From: Rhodothermus marinus
GTDB taxonomy: Bacteria; Bacteroidota; Rhodothermia; Rhodothermales; Rhodothermaceae
DNA: 64,000 nt
Direction: 5' to 3'
Assembly: GCF_009936275.1 (NCBI RefSeq)
Contig: NZ_AP019797.1
Span: 1,107,501 to 1,171,500 of the forward strand
A program made the position numbers and the translations under genes. The notes under the pieces are model-generated. The model searched no databases and was not told the DNA's origin. It saw nothing but the letters and a program-made list of their open reading frames with translations. Below are positions 45,378 to 54,773 of the stretch, piece after piece; position 1 is the first letter of the stretch, and each line of letters begins with the position of its first letter.

Positions 45378-46141
45378 ACGACCACCTGCTGAAAGCGCCG
45401 GGCGCCTGCTTCCAGCTGAACCACGTACAGCCCCGCCGGCAGGCCTTGCGGGCGCCACGCATAGCGATAGACACCCGGGGTCAGCGCTCCTTCGAACAGC
45501 CGCGCCACTTCCTGGCCCATCAGATTGTAGACCATGAGGCGGACCCGTGTAGCTTCCGACAGATCCACCTGCAGCGTGGTGTGCATGCGAAATGGGCTGG
45601 GGTAGGCCGGATGCAGGCGCGTGGCGTCCGGAAGCCGCTCGTCCATCGGCTCCACCGGGGTGGGTTGTTCCGGCACGATGGCCAGGTGGGCCACCTTGTA
45701 CAGGGCATTGGGTTGATAGATACCGCGATCCAGAAACACACTGCCCGAAGCGTACTGCACCTCGAGCCGACCGTTATCCGGGCCGAAATGCTGATCCCGT
45801 GCCCGATCCCACAGATGTATGAGGATCGTATCGCCCGGTGCAAAACCCTCCTTGGTGTCGGGGGTGATCAGCGGATCGTCGCCCCAGAGCGTCAGCACCA
45901 GCGGTTGCTGGCCATCCCATACGGCCACGCCCGCGCAGATGCCCTCCGGCGTGTAGGCCGCCAGCTCGCTACCCGGTGAAATGGGCGCGCCGTCGAGCAA
46001 CGGCGGCGTTTCCAGCGGGATGGTCAGCGTCGCATTGTTGTCGGTATCCCTGATGCAGTCGGTAAAGAACTGCTGGCCTTTCAGGGGCGAGGCGATCAGC
46101 AACGAGAGCGCCAGGACCCAGCTTGCCCACTTCTGGCACAT
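45365..46141 (-). CDS. T9SS-exported protein with C-terminal sorting domain
   Basis: A 258-residue protein with a signal peptide (MCQKWASWVLALSLLIASPLKG). The mature N-terminal part (about 120 residues) is a beta-rich domain (GSELAAYTPEGICAGVAVWDG, FAPGDTILIHLWD) of unknown role. The last 80 residues are a type A sorting domain: YPSPFRMHTTLQVDL, VRLMVYNLMGQEVARL, GVYRYAWRPQGLPAGLYVVQLEAG. It would be a substrate of PorU/PorV encoded at 23-28 kb. Start at 46141 chosen for the signal peptide. Confidence 0.78.
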   Translation of the reverse strand: MCQKWASWVLALSLLIASPLKGQQFFTDCIRDTDNNATLTIPLETPPLLDGAPISPGSELAAYTPEGICAGVAVWDGQQPLVLTLWGDDPLITPDTKEGFAPGDTILIHLWDRARDQHFGPDNGRLEVQYASGSVFLDRGIYQPNALYKVAHLAIVPEQPTPVEPMDERLPDATRLHPAYPSPFRMHTTLQVDLSEATRVRLMVYNLMGQEVARLFEGALTPGVYRYAWRPQGLPAGLYVVQLEAGARRFQQVVVYVP

Positions 46142-46364
46142 GGTACTACCGTCTGTTTGTGTCGGGGATGGACATCCGAAAACCATCCAATCCGAGTGCC
46201 GGGCAGCCGAACGGGGTCGGAGGGCCTCCCTGCGCAGGGCTATCTGCTGATTGCCGGGTGAATGTGAAACCGGCGAAGTAAAAAAGAAGCGGGTGTGGTG
46301 TAACCAGACTGTGTTTTTTGCCGTAGCCTATCGCACGACGAAGTACGGTTTATCCCGCGATACA

Positions 46365-47258
46365 ATGCGTCGATCTGTCTGGCTGCTACTGGGAGGATGG
46401 CTGTTGCTGGCCGGCACCGTCCGGGCCGAAGGGCTGGCGGAAATCACCGACGTGGTGAAGCGCGCCTTCAAGGCGACCCCGGGAGGGCATCTGGAGCTGG
46501 AGATGGACCGGGGGAACGTGGAAATTTCCACGACGGCGGAATCAGCCGTTTACGTCGAAGTCATTCGCACGCTGCAGACCGAGCGCCGCGAAGAGGCCGA
46601 ACGCTTGCTGGAGGGCCATCAGCTTACGTTCGAGCAGGAAGGCGAATCGATCTACATCAAATCGCAGCTCTCCGAGGACGGAAGCTGGCGCTTCTGGAAA
46701 CGCAAAGACATCCGCATCCGGGTGGAAATCCGCATCCGGGTGCCCCGGCGCTTCAACGTGGCCTTTACAACCGGCGCGGGCAATGTGGACCTTCGCGATC
46801 TGGAAGGCACCGTTGAAGGCGAAACCGGCGCGGGGAACGTGACGCTGCGCAACCTCCGGGGAACCGTGCAGATCAGCACCGGGGCCGGTAATGTGGAGGT
46901 GACGGAGCTGGAAGGACACCTGGAGGCGGAGACGGGCGCCGGCAACATCACGGTGAAAGGACTGCGGGGAAGCGCCGACGTGGAAACCGGCGCCGGCAAC
47001 ATCACGGCCGAATTTGTCGCCCCGCCCGAAAAAGACAGCCGCTTCGAATCCGGGGCGGGCAACGTGACCGTCTTCGTGCCGGCCCGGACCGGGTTCGTGC
47101 TGGACGCTTCCACGGGGATCGGCTCGATCAGCTCCGACTTCGAAGTGCGCATCGACCGCGACTGGATCAGCGCCGAAGCCCGGGGGACGGTCAACGGCGG
47201 GGGGCCGACCCTGCGTCTGGAAGCTGGCCTGGGTAATGTTTCGCTGCGTCGGCTATGA
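46365..47258 (+). CDS. DUF4097 beta-repeat exported protein
   Basis: A 297-residue protein with a signal peptide (MRRSVWLLLGGWLLLAGTVRA) and a DUF4097-type right-handed beta stack. Six strands in a row carry a GAGN[VI] turn every 19-20 residues (TGAGNVDLRDLEG, TGAGNVTLRNLRG, TGAGNVEVTELEG, TGAGNITVKGLRG, and so on). Such proteins are surface or periplasmic, often linked to anti-sigma or stress genes, but no partner is next to it. Start at 46365 chosen for the signal peptide. Confidence 0.82.
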   Translation: MRRSVWLLLGGWLLLAGTVRAEGLAEITDVVKRAFKATPGGHLELEMDRGNVEISTTAESAVYVEVIRTLQTERREEAERLLEGHQLTFEQEGESIYIKSQLSEDGSWRFWKRKDIRIRVEIRIRVPRRFNVAFTTGAGNVDLRDLEGTVEGETGAGNVTLRNLRGTVQISTGAGNVEVTELEGHLEAETGAGNITVKGLRGSADVETGAGNITAEFVAPPEKDSRFESGAGNVTVFVPARTGFVLDASTGIGSISSDFEVRIDRDWISAEARGTVNGGGPTLRLEAGLGNVSLRRL

Positions 47259-47308
47259 GCGACAGGCCGGACCCGGGGCCGCTGTGCGATTCCCCGGCAC
47301 ATGGGGCC

Positions 47309-47418
47309 TGTGCGTGACATTCCATAACCACGCCTGGCTGAAACACGAGCGCCCACGATGATGCGCCCCGACAACCCCATTCCCACCCCGTAGAGGGGGA
47401 CCGCCGTGGGCGCCCTGT
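47309..47418 (-). repeat. Dispersed repeat, copy B
   Basis: The minus-strand copy of the element at 9327-9434 (about 110 bases). Its ends match best: ACAGGGCG...GGTGGG at one end, CGTGGT.ATGG.AT.TC.CGCACA at the other. The rest of the 385-base gap 47259-47643 contains a long inverted repeat at 47522-47561 and no gene I can support. Confidence 0.65.
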
Positions 47419-47521
47419 GGTAGCTGCAGATCACGTACGGCATAGGGGGCGTGACGCCACCAGGCACCAGTAAATCAGCGACCGCATTATTGCCGCCCTG
47501 AGCAAAATTCCATCACGCTTT

Positions 47522-47561
47522 CGGAAGCGGAGCAGGCGGCGGATAGCCTGCTCCGCTTCCG
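47522..47561. repeat. Perfect 16-bp inverted repeat without T-run
   Basis: Sixteen perfectly paired bases (47522-47537 with 47546-47561) and an eight-base loop. No T-tract follows on either strand. It is 83 bases past the stop of the small peptide gene on the minus strand, so it may still end or protect that transcript. Confidence 0.6.
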
Positions 47562-47643
47562 TCATGCCCCGGCGGGCGATAGCTCAGGGAGTGCGAGGCA
47601 CGCCCGCCCAGAGGGTGCGATGAGCCAGGAGCCCTTATCGCCT

Positions 47644-47799
47644 TTACGAGAAATTAAATGACCCGCCCGTCTGTTCGGTCAGGCGTCCCTGATATTCCAG
47701 ACGCGGCGGCTCAAAGGAACGGCGCCGGACGGTTTCGTCGCGATGGACGGCCGTATGCTGTGGCGTCGGGGTCGATGTATGCAGATCCAGCGCTTTCAT
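47644..47799 (-). CDS. Small peptide with lasso-type leader and nearly no core
   Basis: A 51-residue peptide with a good ribosome site (AGAGG eight bases before the ATG). The C-terminal half repeats the leader spacing of the RiPP precursors 5 kb away: F29, P32, L34, G38 and T44. After Thr and one Gly only six residues remain (GSFNFS). The N-terminal half is Thr/His-rich. It is 26 bases downstream of the T9SS beta-helix gene on the same strand and is likely co-transcribed. It could be a degenerate precursor or a signal peptide. Confidence 0.65.
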   Translation of the reverse strand: MKALDLHTSTPTPQHTAVHRDETVRRRSFEPPRLEYQGRLTEQTGGSFNFS

Positions 47800-47825
47800 G
47801 TTGATCCTCTGGTTATATGTGAAAC

Positions 47826-50360
47826 TTACCGAACGAACGTCAGCAGCTGTGTATGCCGGTGGTAGTTGCCGTCGGCTTCGCGGATTTCCAGGCGCAGCAG
47901 GTAGGTGCCGCCCGAGAGGCCGTTCGGCTCCCATACGAGCCGATGCGTGCCGGCCGGCAGTTCCCTGTCGGTGATTCGGGCCACCTCACGTCCCAGCAGA
48001 TCGAACACCCGGGCCGTCACGCGGGCCGTCTGCGGCAGTTCGACCGCAAGCGTCGCGCGGGTGTGGAAGGGATTGGGAGCAGCCCCGTGGACGGCAAACG
48101 TCGTGGGCAGCGCGTCCTGGAAGCTGAAGTGCGGGTCCAGGTGTGCCTCCAGCGTGCCGTCCGACTCGGAGGGACAGACCGTGGACACCTGCAGGAAGAA
48201 CTGATTGGTGGGGTCGTTCGTGTCGATCCGCTGATAGTAGGCCCAGGCTTCGGTAGGTGGCTGGCCTCCGCCCGTGTACTCCCAGACGCCCGGCGAGGTC
48301 TCGGTAAAGACCGAATTGCCGTCACCGTCCGTCACACCTACGAGCTGCAGGTTGACGTTCGGCTGGAGCGGGCTGTTCTGCACCACCAGAATGCCGTCCG
48401 GTCCCAGAATCTGTGCTCGCCCGGTGCTGGAGTTCAGCTTCTGGAGCGTGCCCAGCGTGGCCAGCGTGCAGGTGCCTGTGGGGCCACCACAGCCCTCGAT
48501 GTCGGCATGGGGTTCGGTGGCGAAGGGGCTGGTCTGGACATTGCCGAACACATAGTTGCCTTCCGTAAACGTACCCGTGAAGAACACGGGTCCCGTGGGC
48601 TGGCCCCACCAGACATTCACCGCCTCCACCGTGGCATCACTGACATTGGCCAGGCCGAAGCCATAGGTGCCGTTGTATTCGACCGTGCCGTTGTTAACGA
48701 TGCAGTTGTACCCGACATCGATCCAGGCGTCATCCGGCACGTCGTAGATCAGCACGCCGCCCCGGGTAGCGTAACTGGTGGGCGTGTTGTCTTTGTAGAG
48801 GTAGCGGTCCGGCTCGTTGCCGTTATTGACGATGGCACTGCTCACGATCGAAAGTCCCCAGCTCTGTCCCACATTGCCACCGATGGCCACGCCGATGCTG
48901 TTGCCAGCAAAGTAGCTGTCCTGGATCACCACGTCATCCACCGAAGCATTACCGTAGTCGGCGCGGCCCTTGATGTGGAGGCCTTCGCCGATGGAACCGG
49001 TAACCGTCACGCGTTCGAAACGCAGCCGCTCGTAGCTGCCATATTTCAGGTTGATGTCGATGGCCTCGGGATAGGCGCAGTCGGCATCGGCGGCCGTTCC
49101 GCTATGCTGGACTTCTACGTTCAGGAAGTGCGTGCGGGAGAGCTTCTCGGCATAGACGGCCTTGCAGGGGTTGTCATAAAAGCCCGTGTTAAAGATGTTC
49201 AGGTACCGTACATAGGTGCTTCCGGTGGCGTCGCTCCCGTGGGTGGTGTACAGGCCGCTGTGTCGGTTCTGTTCGAAGAACGAGCCGTTGATTTCGCCAC
49301 CATCGAGCGAGCCCCGGATGCGAATGCCAATGAAGTTGCCGGCAAAATAGGAGGTGTAAATATTCAGCGTGGTGACGACCGCGTCGTTGTGAAGATCCAG
49401 CCCATGCCCGTAGGGACCGGCATTGACCGATTCAATGTTGCTAAGGGTCAGGTTGGAGATCACCGAGTTCGTGTAGAGGTTGGCGTTGGTGGCTCCGGTG
49501 ATGCAGAAGTCGGCCAGATACACATTGCTGGCTGTGATATTGATGCCGATGGCATTGCCCGAGACGTCGATCACCACGGGCAGGCTGCAGCCGACGCTCT
49601 GCGTGCGGCGAGGCGCCGGGCGGCTGCGCGCGCGTTTGGCCAGCCAATCTTCCAGCATACCGATCAGGGAAATGGGACGGTCGATGGTGATGGATTCGGT
49701 ATAAACACCCGGAGCCAGTGTGATCTCATCGCCCGGATCGGCATTGTCGATGGCTTCCTGAATCGTCTCGTAGCTCAACCCTTTCGTTTCGTTGACCACC
49801 GGGCGGCTGATCAGCGTCTGCCCTGTATTCGGATCGCCCGGCGAAGCGGTTGCGATAACCCATCCTGAAAACTCATCGTATTCCGAGCCAGAGCCAATCA
49901 GTTGCAATGATTCAGACGAGGAACCCGTCCCATCTTCGGCGACGCCGATGTCGGTTGAAGTGGTGCCGGCGGCGCAGCCATCGGTGGCGGTGAAAGCGCC
50001 CTCGTAGCTGAGAAACTGGATCACGTTGCCCTGGTAGCAGAGCGCCAGCCCGTCCGGCGTGCCGTTCTGAATGCTCGCGATGTACTTGTAGTAGAGCGTG
50101 TAATTGCCATCGGTCACCCCTTCGGTGAAGGTGTCGAGCGAGTGGGTGCCGTAGGCCTCACCGTTGGCGCCGTTGTAGAGGACCAGTGTAAAATCGCTCA
50201 GATCGAACGATCCGGCATTTTCGAGGACGATTTCGACGAATTCGTTGGCGTCGGCACCGGCGTTGTCGTAGTGGAATTCGTTGATCCAGGCGTTCTGGGC
50301 TTGCGAGGCCGGAAGCAGGAGCAGGATCAACCCGGCCGTAAGGAGTAGCCGTCGCATCAT
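47826..50360 (-). CDS. T9SS-exported right-handed beta-helix protein
   Basis: An 844-residue secreted protein. A signal peptide (MMRRLLLTAGLILLLLPASQAQ) is followed by a lamin-tail-like domain (AWINEFHYDNAGADANEFVEIVL), then a long parallel beta-helix starting GDEITLAPGVYTESITIDRPISLIG with many pbH1-like turns (about residues 230-600). The last 85 residues are a T9SS sorting domain (AAPNPFHTRATLAVELP, VTARVFDLLGREVARI, GGTYLLRLEI). The start at 50360 is chosen at the first of two adjacent ATGs. It may bind or cleave polysaccharide, but no catalytic set is recognised. Confidence 0.8.
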   Translation of the reverse strand: MMRRLLLTAGLILLLLPASQAQNAWINEFHYDNAGADANEFVEIVLENAGSFDLSDFTLVLYNGANGEAYGTHSLDTFTEGVTDGNYTLYYKYIASIQNGTPDGLALCYQGNVIQFLSYEGAFTATDGCAAGTTSTDIGVAEDGTGSSSESLQLIGSGSEYDEFSGWVIATASPGDPNTGQTLISRPVVNETKGLSYETIQEAIDNADPGDEITLAPGVYTESITIDRPISLIGMLEDWLAKRARSRPAPRRTQSVGCSLPVVIDVSGNAIGINITASNVYLADFCITGATNANLYTNSVISNLTLSNIESVNAGPYGHGLDLHNDAVVTTLNIYTSYFAGNFIGIRIRGSLDGGEINGSFFEQNRHSGLYTTHGSDATGSTYVRYLNIFNTGFYDNPCKAVYAEKLSRTHFLNVEVQHSGTAADADCAYPEAIDINLKYGSYERLRFERVTVTGSIGEGLHIKGRADYGNASVDDVVIQDSYFAGNSIGVAIGGNVGQSWGLSIVSSAIVNNGNEPDRYLYKDNTPTSYATRGGVLIYDVPDDAWIDVGYNCIVNNGTVEYNGTYGFGLANVSDATVEAVNVWWGQPTGPVFFTGTFTEGNYVFGNVQTSPFATEPHADIEGCGGPTGTCTLATLGTLQKLNSSTGRAQILGPDGILVVQNSPLQPNVNLQLVGVTDGDGNSVFTETSPGVWEYTGGGQPPTEAWAYYQRIDTNDPTNQFFLQVSTVCPSESDGTLEAHLDPHFSFQDALPTTFAVHGAAPNPFHTRATLAVELPQTARVTARVFDLLGREVARITDRELPAGTHRLVWEPNGLSGGTYLLRLEIREADGNYHRHTQLLTFVR

Positions 50361-50491
50361 CGTACCTTGGGAGTTTGGGTGAGTCTGTCCCGAATCGCGG
50401 CCGTCTTTTGACAAGTCGGGTGCTAACGGCCACGGATACCTGTCGCTCAAAAACTTGAAGGCATGCGGAATATGCGGGAAGGCGAAATGGC

Positions 50492-50517
50492 AAAAAAGAA
50501 ATGCGCCAATGGCGCAT
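50492..50517 (-). terminator. Terminator of dnaG
   Basis: A seven-bp stem ATGCGCC/GGCGCAT with a three-base loop and, on the minus strand, TTCTTTTTT. It begins four bases after the dnaG stop. Confidence 0.85.
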
Positions 50518-50520
50518 GAG

Positions 50521-52380
50521 TCAGTTGCGGGGCAGCAGCTCCGGATTAAGAAAGGCGCGGCGTTCGATCTGGCGGCGGAGTTGCAGGATGTGGTTCAACC
50601 GGGCGATGATCTCGCGCACACGCGCTTCGTCGTGGCGGGTGCGCAATTGCTCCTCTTTGAGCCGGTGGATCATCTCATCGATGCGCTGGAGCTTGAGGCG
50701 CACCATGGCGTCGGCCGCCGCCTCGTAGGCCCGGTCGCGCAGGCGGGGAACCGAAATGCCTTTGCGCTCCCAGTTCTCGGAGGGTTCGTAGGGCTCCATG
50801 AGCGCCTCGACGGTCAGGCGCTGCAGTTCAGGGCCATAGCGTCCCTCCAGAAAAGGCCGGGCATCGACGGCGCCGGCTTCGTACTGCTCCAGCAGGCGAG
50901 CAATGAGCTGCCGGGGCGGACCTTCGGTGAACTCCTCCAGGGCCATGTGGCCCAGTACGAAGGCGACCATTGGCCGGCCTTCTTCCAGCATCAGGCGCAC
51001 GAGCAGGCGCTCGGCCTCGTGCCATGTCGGCGCAGCCGGCGGCGGGGTGGAGGGCGACGGAGCGGGTGGCGACGCCTCGCGGGAAGAAGGAGTGAGCTGA
51101 GCCTCCAGGATCTCCAGCAGACGAACCTGCTGGATGCGCAACAGCTCGGACGCGCGGCGCACGTAGGGCTCGCGCAGCAGCGGGTCGGGCAGGCGCGCAA
51201 TGGCACTCACGATGGTGCGGGCCACCTCGGCCTCGCCCTCGGGCGTGTCGAGTCGTCCCTGACGGCGGGCCAGCTCGTAGTGAAAGATGACGAAGTCGCG
51301 GCGACGCTGCCGCAGATATTCCTGAAAGGCCCGGGCACCTTTCGCCCGCACGAACGAGTCGGGGTCCTCGCCGGGGGGCAGCGACACGACGTAGACGTTC
51401 AACCCGCGCTCCAGAAACAGTTCGATACTGCGCAGCGCCGCCTGCTGGCCGGCCGCGTCGGCGTCGAAAAGCAACACCACGCGACGGACGTAGCGCGCCA
51501 GCAGCCGCGCCTGATCAGGGGTGAGTGCCGTGCCGCTGGTGGCCACCACGTGCTCGATGCCGGCCTGATGCAGCGCAATGACGTCGGTGTAGCCCTCCAC
51601 CAGGATGGCTTCTTCCTGGGTGCGCAGGGCCTGGCGGGCCTGGTAGAGCCCGTACAGAATACGGCCTTTATGATAGACGGGCGTTTCGGGCGTGTTGATG
51701 TACTTGGGCTGCTCGGGATCGGGCTCCAGCAGGCGTCCGCCAAAGCCCACCACGCGGCCCGTGTGCGAAAAGATCGGAAACATGAGGCGGTGGCGAAAGC
51801 GGTCGTAGTAGCCGCCCCGCTCCTTGCGCGGAAGCACCAGCCCGGCCTGTTCGAGCACCTCGGGACGAATGCCGGCCTCGGTGGCGGCCTTCAGCAACGC
51901 ATCCCAGGCATTGGGCGCATAGCCCAGCCCGAAACGGCGGACGGCTTCCGGATGAATGCCGCGTTGTTTCAGGTAGGCGCGGGCGACCTGACCGGCTTCT
52001 GATTGCGTCAGCTGTTCAAAATAAAATCGGGCCGCAAAGCGCAATGCATGGTACAGGGCCGGGCGCGGATCGTCGGCCTCCTCTTCGCCGTCGGGGAGCG
52101 GAATGCCGGCGCGTTCGGCCAGCATCCGCACGGCCTCCACAAAGCTGACGTGCTCGATCTGCTGGATGAAGGCGAACACGTCGCCCCCGCGCCCACAGCC
52201 GAAGCACTTGAAGATGCCCAGATGCGGATTGACGCTGAAGGAAGGCGTTTTTTCTTCGTGGAAGGGGCACAGCCCGAACCAGTTGGCCCCCCGGCGGCGC
52301 AGCGAGACGTACTCGCCCACAACCTCGACGATGTCGACGGCTGCGCGAATGGCTTCGATGGTTTCCTCCGGAATGCGCAT
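50521..52380 (-). CDS. dnaG: DNA primase
   Basis: A 619-residue replicative primase. The CHC2 zinc finger is CPFHEEKTPSFSVN...FKCFGCGRGGD near the N-terminus. The TOPRIM core has ILVEGYTDVIALHQAG and VLLFDADAAGQQAALR, with PPGEDPDSFVR. The C-terminal part, after a proline-rich linker, would bind the DnaB helicase. Start at 52380 (MRIPEETIEAIR), the usual N-terminus. Confidence 0.96.
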   Translation of the reverse strand: MRIPEETIEAIRAAVDIVEVVGEYVSLRRRGANWFGLCPFHEEKTPSFSVNPHLGIFKCFGCGRGGDVFAFIQQIEHVSFVEAVRMLAERAGIPLPDGEEEADDPRPALYHALRFAARFYFEQLTQSEAGQVARAYLKQRGIHPEAVRRFGLGYAPNAWDALLKAATEAGIRPEVLEQAGLVLPRKERGGYYDRFRHRLMFPIFSHTGRVVGFGGRLLEPDPEQPKYINTPETPVYHKGRILYGLYQARQALRTQEEAILVEGYTDVIALHQAGIEHVVATSGTALTPDQARLLARYVRRVVLLFDADAAGQQAALRSIELFLERGLNVYVVSLPPGEDPDSFVRAKGARAFQEYLRQRRRDFVIFHYELARRQGRLDTPEGEAEVARTIVSAIARLPDPLLREPYVRRASELLRIQQVRLLEILEAQLTPSSREASPPAPSPSTPPPAAPTWHEAERLLVRLMLEEGRPMVAFVLGHMALEEFTEGPPRQLIARLLEQYEAGAVDARPFLEGRYGPELQRLTVEALMEPYEPSENWERKGISVPRLRDRAYEAAADAMVRLKLQRIDEMIHRLKEEQLRTRHDEARVREIIARLNHILQLRRQIERRAFLNPELLPRN

Positions 52381-52508
52381 GGTGTGGGCTGTAAAAAACC
52401 GGACCCGAGATGTACGCCGGAGCATCACCACGGGTCCGCTCCGACGTGCAACCGGAATGGAGTCCTCTTCGTCAAAGGAGCCGGCGCTGCTGACCTACCG
52501 ACGTGTCT

Positions 52509-54770
52509 ATGCATCGAATCTGCTGGCCTGTGCTGATCGGGCTGCTGCTGGTCGGAGGTGTCCGGGCGCAGCCGGCCACGATCAGCGGGTTCGTGCGGGA
52601 TGCCACCACGGGCGAATCGCTCATTTTCGCGAACGTCGTGCTTAAAGGCACGCCCTACGGCACGGCCACCAACGCGGCCGGCTTCTACTCGCTGACCGGG
52701 ATTCCACCCGGCACCTACACGCTGGCCGTCTCCTATCTGGGGTACCGTCTCTTTCAGATCGAACTGACGCTGCAGCCCGGCGAAACCCGACGTCTGGACA
52801 TTGAACTGGAGCCGGAGCCGTTGACCACCGGCGAGGTGGTGGTCACGGCCGAACGGGAGCTCGAAGAAGCCCGCAACCTGAGCGTCACGCAGGTCGAAAC
52901 CCGCCTGGTGCAGGAACTGCCGGCCGCCTTCGAGCCGGATGTGTTCCGAACGCTGCAGTTGCTGCCCGGCGTCAAGGCGGCCTCGGATTACTCCAGCGGC
53001 CTGTACGTGCGCGGCGGTAGCCCGGACCAGACGCTCATTCTGCTCGACGGCACCACGGTTTACAATCCCACGCACGTCTTCGGCTTCTTTTCGACGTTCA
53101 ATCCCGACGCGATCAAGGACGTTCGCCTCTACAAAGGTGCCTATCCGGCGGAGTACGGCGGCCGCCTCGGCTCGGTGCTCGACGTCTACAACAAGGACGG
53201 CAACCGCAACCAGACCCGGGGCAGCCTGAGCATCGGGATGCTGGCCTCACGGCTGATGCTGGAAGGCCCGTATCGGTGGGGCTCCTGGATGATCGCTTTT
53301 CGGCGATCGACGATCGAACCCTTGCTGGCCGTGCTCCGCAGTCAGAACGTCGAGGGCGCCCCGGACCGCTTCTACTTCTACGACCTGAACAGCAAACTGA
53401 ACATCGACGCTTCGGCCAACGACCGGCTCTCGCTGGCCTTCTACGCAGGGACCGACGTGCTGAAGCTGCCTTTTCTCGAAGATAGCCAGGTGCGCGTCGC
53501 CTACGGCAACCGGACGGCCACGGTGGGGTGGACGCACCTGTTCTCGGAGCGACTGTTTTCGAGCTTTCGCTTGACCGGCTCCTACTACTTCAGCCTGCCC
53601 ACGTTCGAGCTGGCCGGGACGCCCTTCGAGCGCACGAACACGGTAACGGACTGGTCGGTGCGCGGCGACTTCGAATACTTCCCGAGCGACAAGCACGCGC
53701 TGAAGCTGGGCTACTGGGGCGGGCTGTTTCGCTTTCGCCTGCAGGATCGCTTCGACGAAGAAGAAGGCCTGCGGGCGTCGATCGATGCGCTCTACGGGGC
53801 GCTCTACCTGCAGGAGACCTTCCGGCCGTCGCCCTTCTGGGTGCTGCAGGGCGGACTGCGGCTGAGCTATTTCGGGCGCGGGCAATACGTGCGGCTGGAG
53901 CCGCGTCTGTCGCTCGAATACCGGCCCCGGTCCAACGTGCGGCTGCAGGCCGGCTACGGCCGCTACTACCAGTACCTGACGCTCATCTCCAGCGAGCTGA
54001 TCACGGCCTTCGACGTCTGGCTCACCGTCGACGAAGGGGTGCGGCCGGCCTGGGGCGATCAGTTCGTGCTCGGGACCAAGTGGGAGCCGCTGGCCGGGGT
54101 GAACGTGGAGCTGGAAGCCTACTACCGCACGATGCGGGCGCTGTTCGAGTTCGATCCCTTCCTGCCCGACGTGGCCGGGCTGTCTTACCGCGAGCTGTTC
54201 CGGGTGGGCGATGGCTACGCCTACGGGGTGGAGGTGCTCTTGCAGCGCTCGGTGGGGCGCCTGACAGGTCTGCTGGGCTACACGTGGGGCCGCACGCGCC
54301 GCCGCTTTCCGGGGGTCAACCTGGACGAACGCGGCCGCCCGCAGTTCTATCCGCCCAAGTACGACCGGACGCACGACCTGAGCCTGGTCGTCAGCTACGA
54401 CCTGTCGCGCCACTGGCGGCTTTCGACGGTTTTTGCCTATGCGACCGGGCAGGCCTATACGGAGCCGTCGGGTCAGTACCGGCTCACGCACGACCCGTTC
54501 GGCACGGACACGCGCAGCGTGATCCTGACGCCCGGCTACAACAATGCCCGCCTGCCCGCCTATCACCGGCTCGACGTGGGACTGACGCGCCGCGGGCGAT
54601 TTTTCGGCCTGGCCGACTACATGCTTCAGTTTCAGGTGCTGAACGCCTATGCCCGGCGCAACCTGTGGTTCTACTTCTTCGAATTCGAGCGGGAAGGAAC
54701 GGTCAAGCGCAACGAGGTGCCTCAGATTCCGATCCCGCTGCCCAACCTGTCGTTCACCTTACGGTTCTGA
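52509..54770 (+). CDS. TonB-dependent outer-membrane receptor
   Basis: A 753-residue receptor. A signal peptide is followed by a carboxypeptidase-regulatory-like domain (SGFVRDATTGESLIFANVVLKG), then the plug (SSGLYVRGGSPDQTLILLDGTTVYNPTHVFGFFSTFNPDAIKD), then a beta-barrel ending in PNLSFTLRF with a C-terminal Phe. It is shorter than SusC. The DUF4249-like lipoprotein downstream is the usual partner in Bacteroidota. The ATG at 52509 is preferred over a GTG two codons upstream. The transported substrate is unknown. Confidence 0.9.
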   Translation: MHRICWPVLIGLLLVGGVRAQPATISGFVRDATTGESLIFANVVLKGTPYGTATNAAGFYSLTGIPPGTYTLAVSYLGYRLFQIELTLQPGETRRLDIELEPEPLTTGEVVVTAERELEEARNLSVTQVETRLVQELPAAFEPDVFRTLQLLPGVKAASDYSSGLYVRGGSPDQTLILLDGTTVYNPTHVFGFFSTFNPDAIKDVRLYKGAYPAEYGGRLGSVLDVYNKDGNRNQTRGSLSIGMLASRLMLEGPYRWGSWMIAFRRSTIEPLLAVLRSQNVEGAPDRFYFYDLNSKLNIDASANDRLSLAFYAGTDVLKLPFLEDSQVRVAYGNRTATVGWTHLFSERLFSSFRLTGSYYFSLPTFELAGTPFERTNTVTDWSVRGDFEYFPSDKHALKLGYWGGLFRFRLQDRFDEEEGLRASIDALYGALYLQETFRPSPFWVLQGGLRLSYFGRGQYVRLEPRLSLEYRPRSNVRLQAGYGRYYQYLTLISSELITAFDVWLTVDEGVRPAWGDQFVLGTKWEPLAGVNVELEAYYRTMRALFEFDPFLPDVAGLSYRELFRVGDGYAYGVEVLLQRSVGRLTGLLGYTWGRTRRRFPGVNLDERGRPQFYPPKYDRTHDLSLVVSYDLSRHWRLSTVFAYATGQAYTEPSGQYRLTHDPFGTDTRSVILTPGYNNARLPAYHRLDVGLTRRGRFFGLADYMLQFQVLNAYARRNLWFYFFEFEREGTVKRNEVPQIPIPLPNLSFTLRF

Positions 54771-54773
54771 GCC

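Noticed and set aside
45365..46141. This gene as the missing RiPP leader protease
   Set aside because: It encodes a signal peptide and a T9SS sorting domain with no Cys-His-Asp transglutaminase-like arrangement, and it is on the opposite strand.
46740..47060. CRISPR-like periodicity in the GAGN repeat region
   Set aside because: The repetition is in codons of a beta-repeat protein, with diverged DNA repeats and no spacers.
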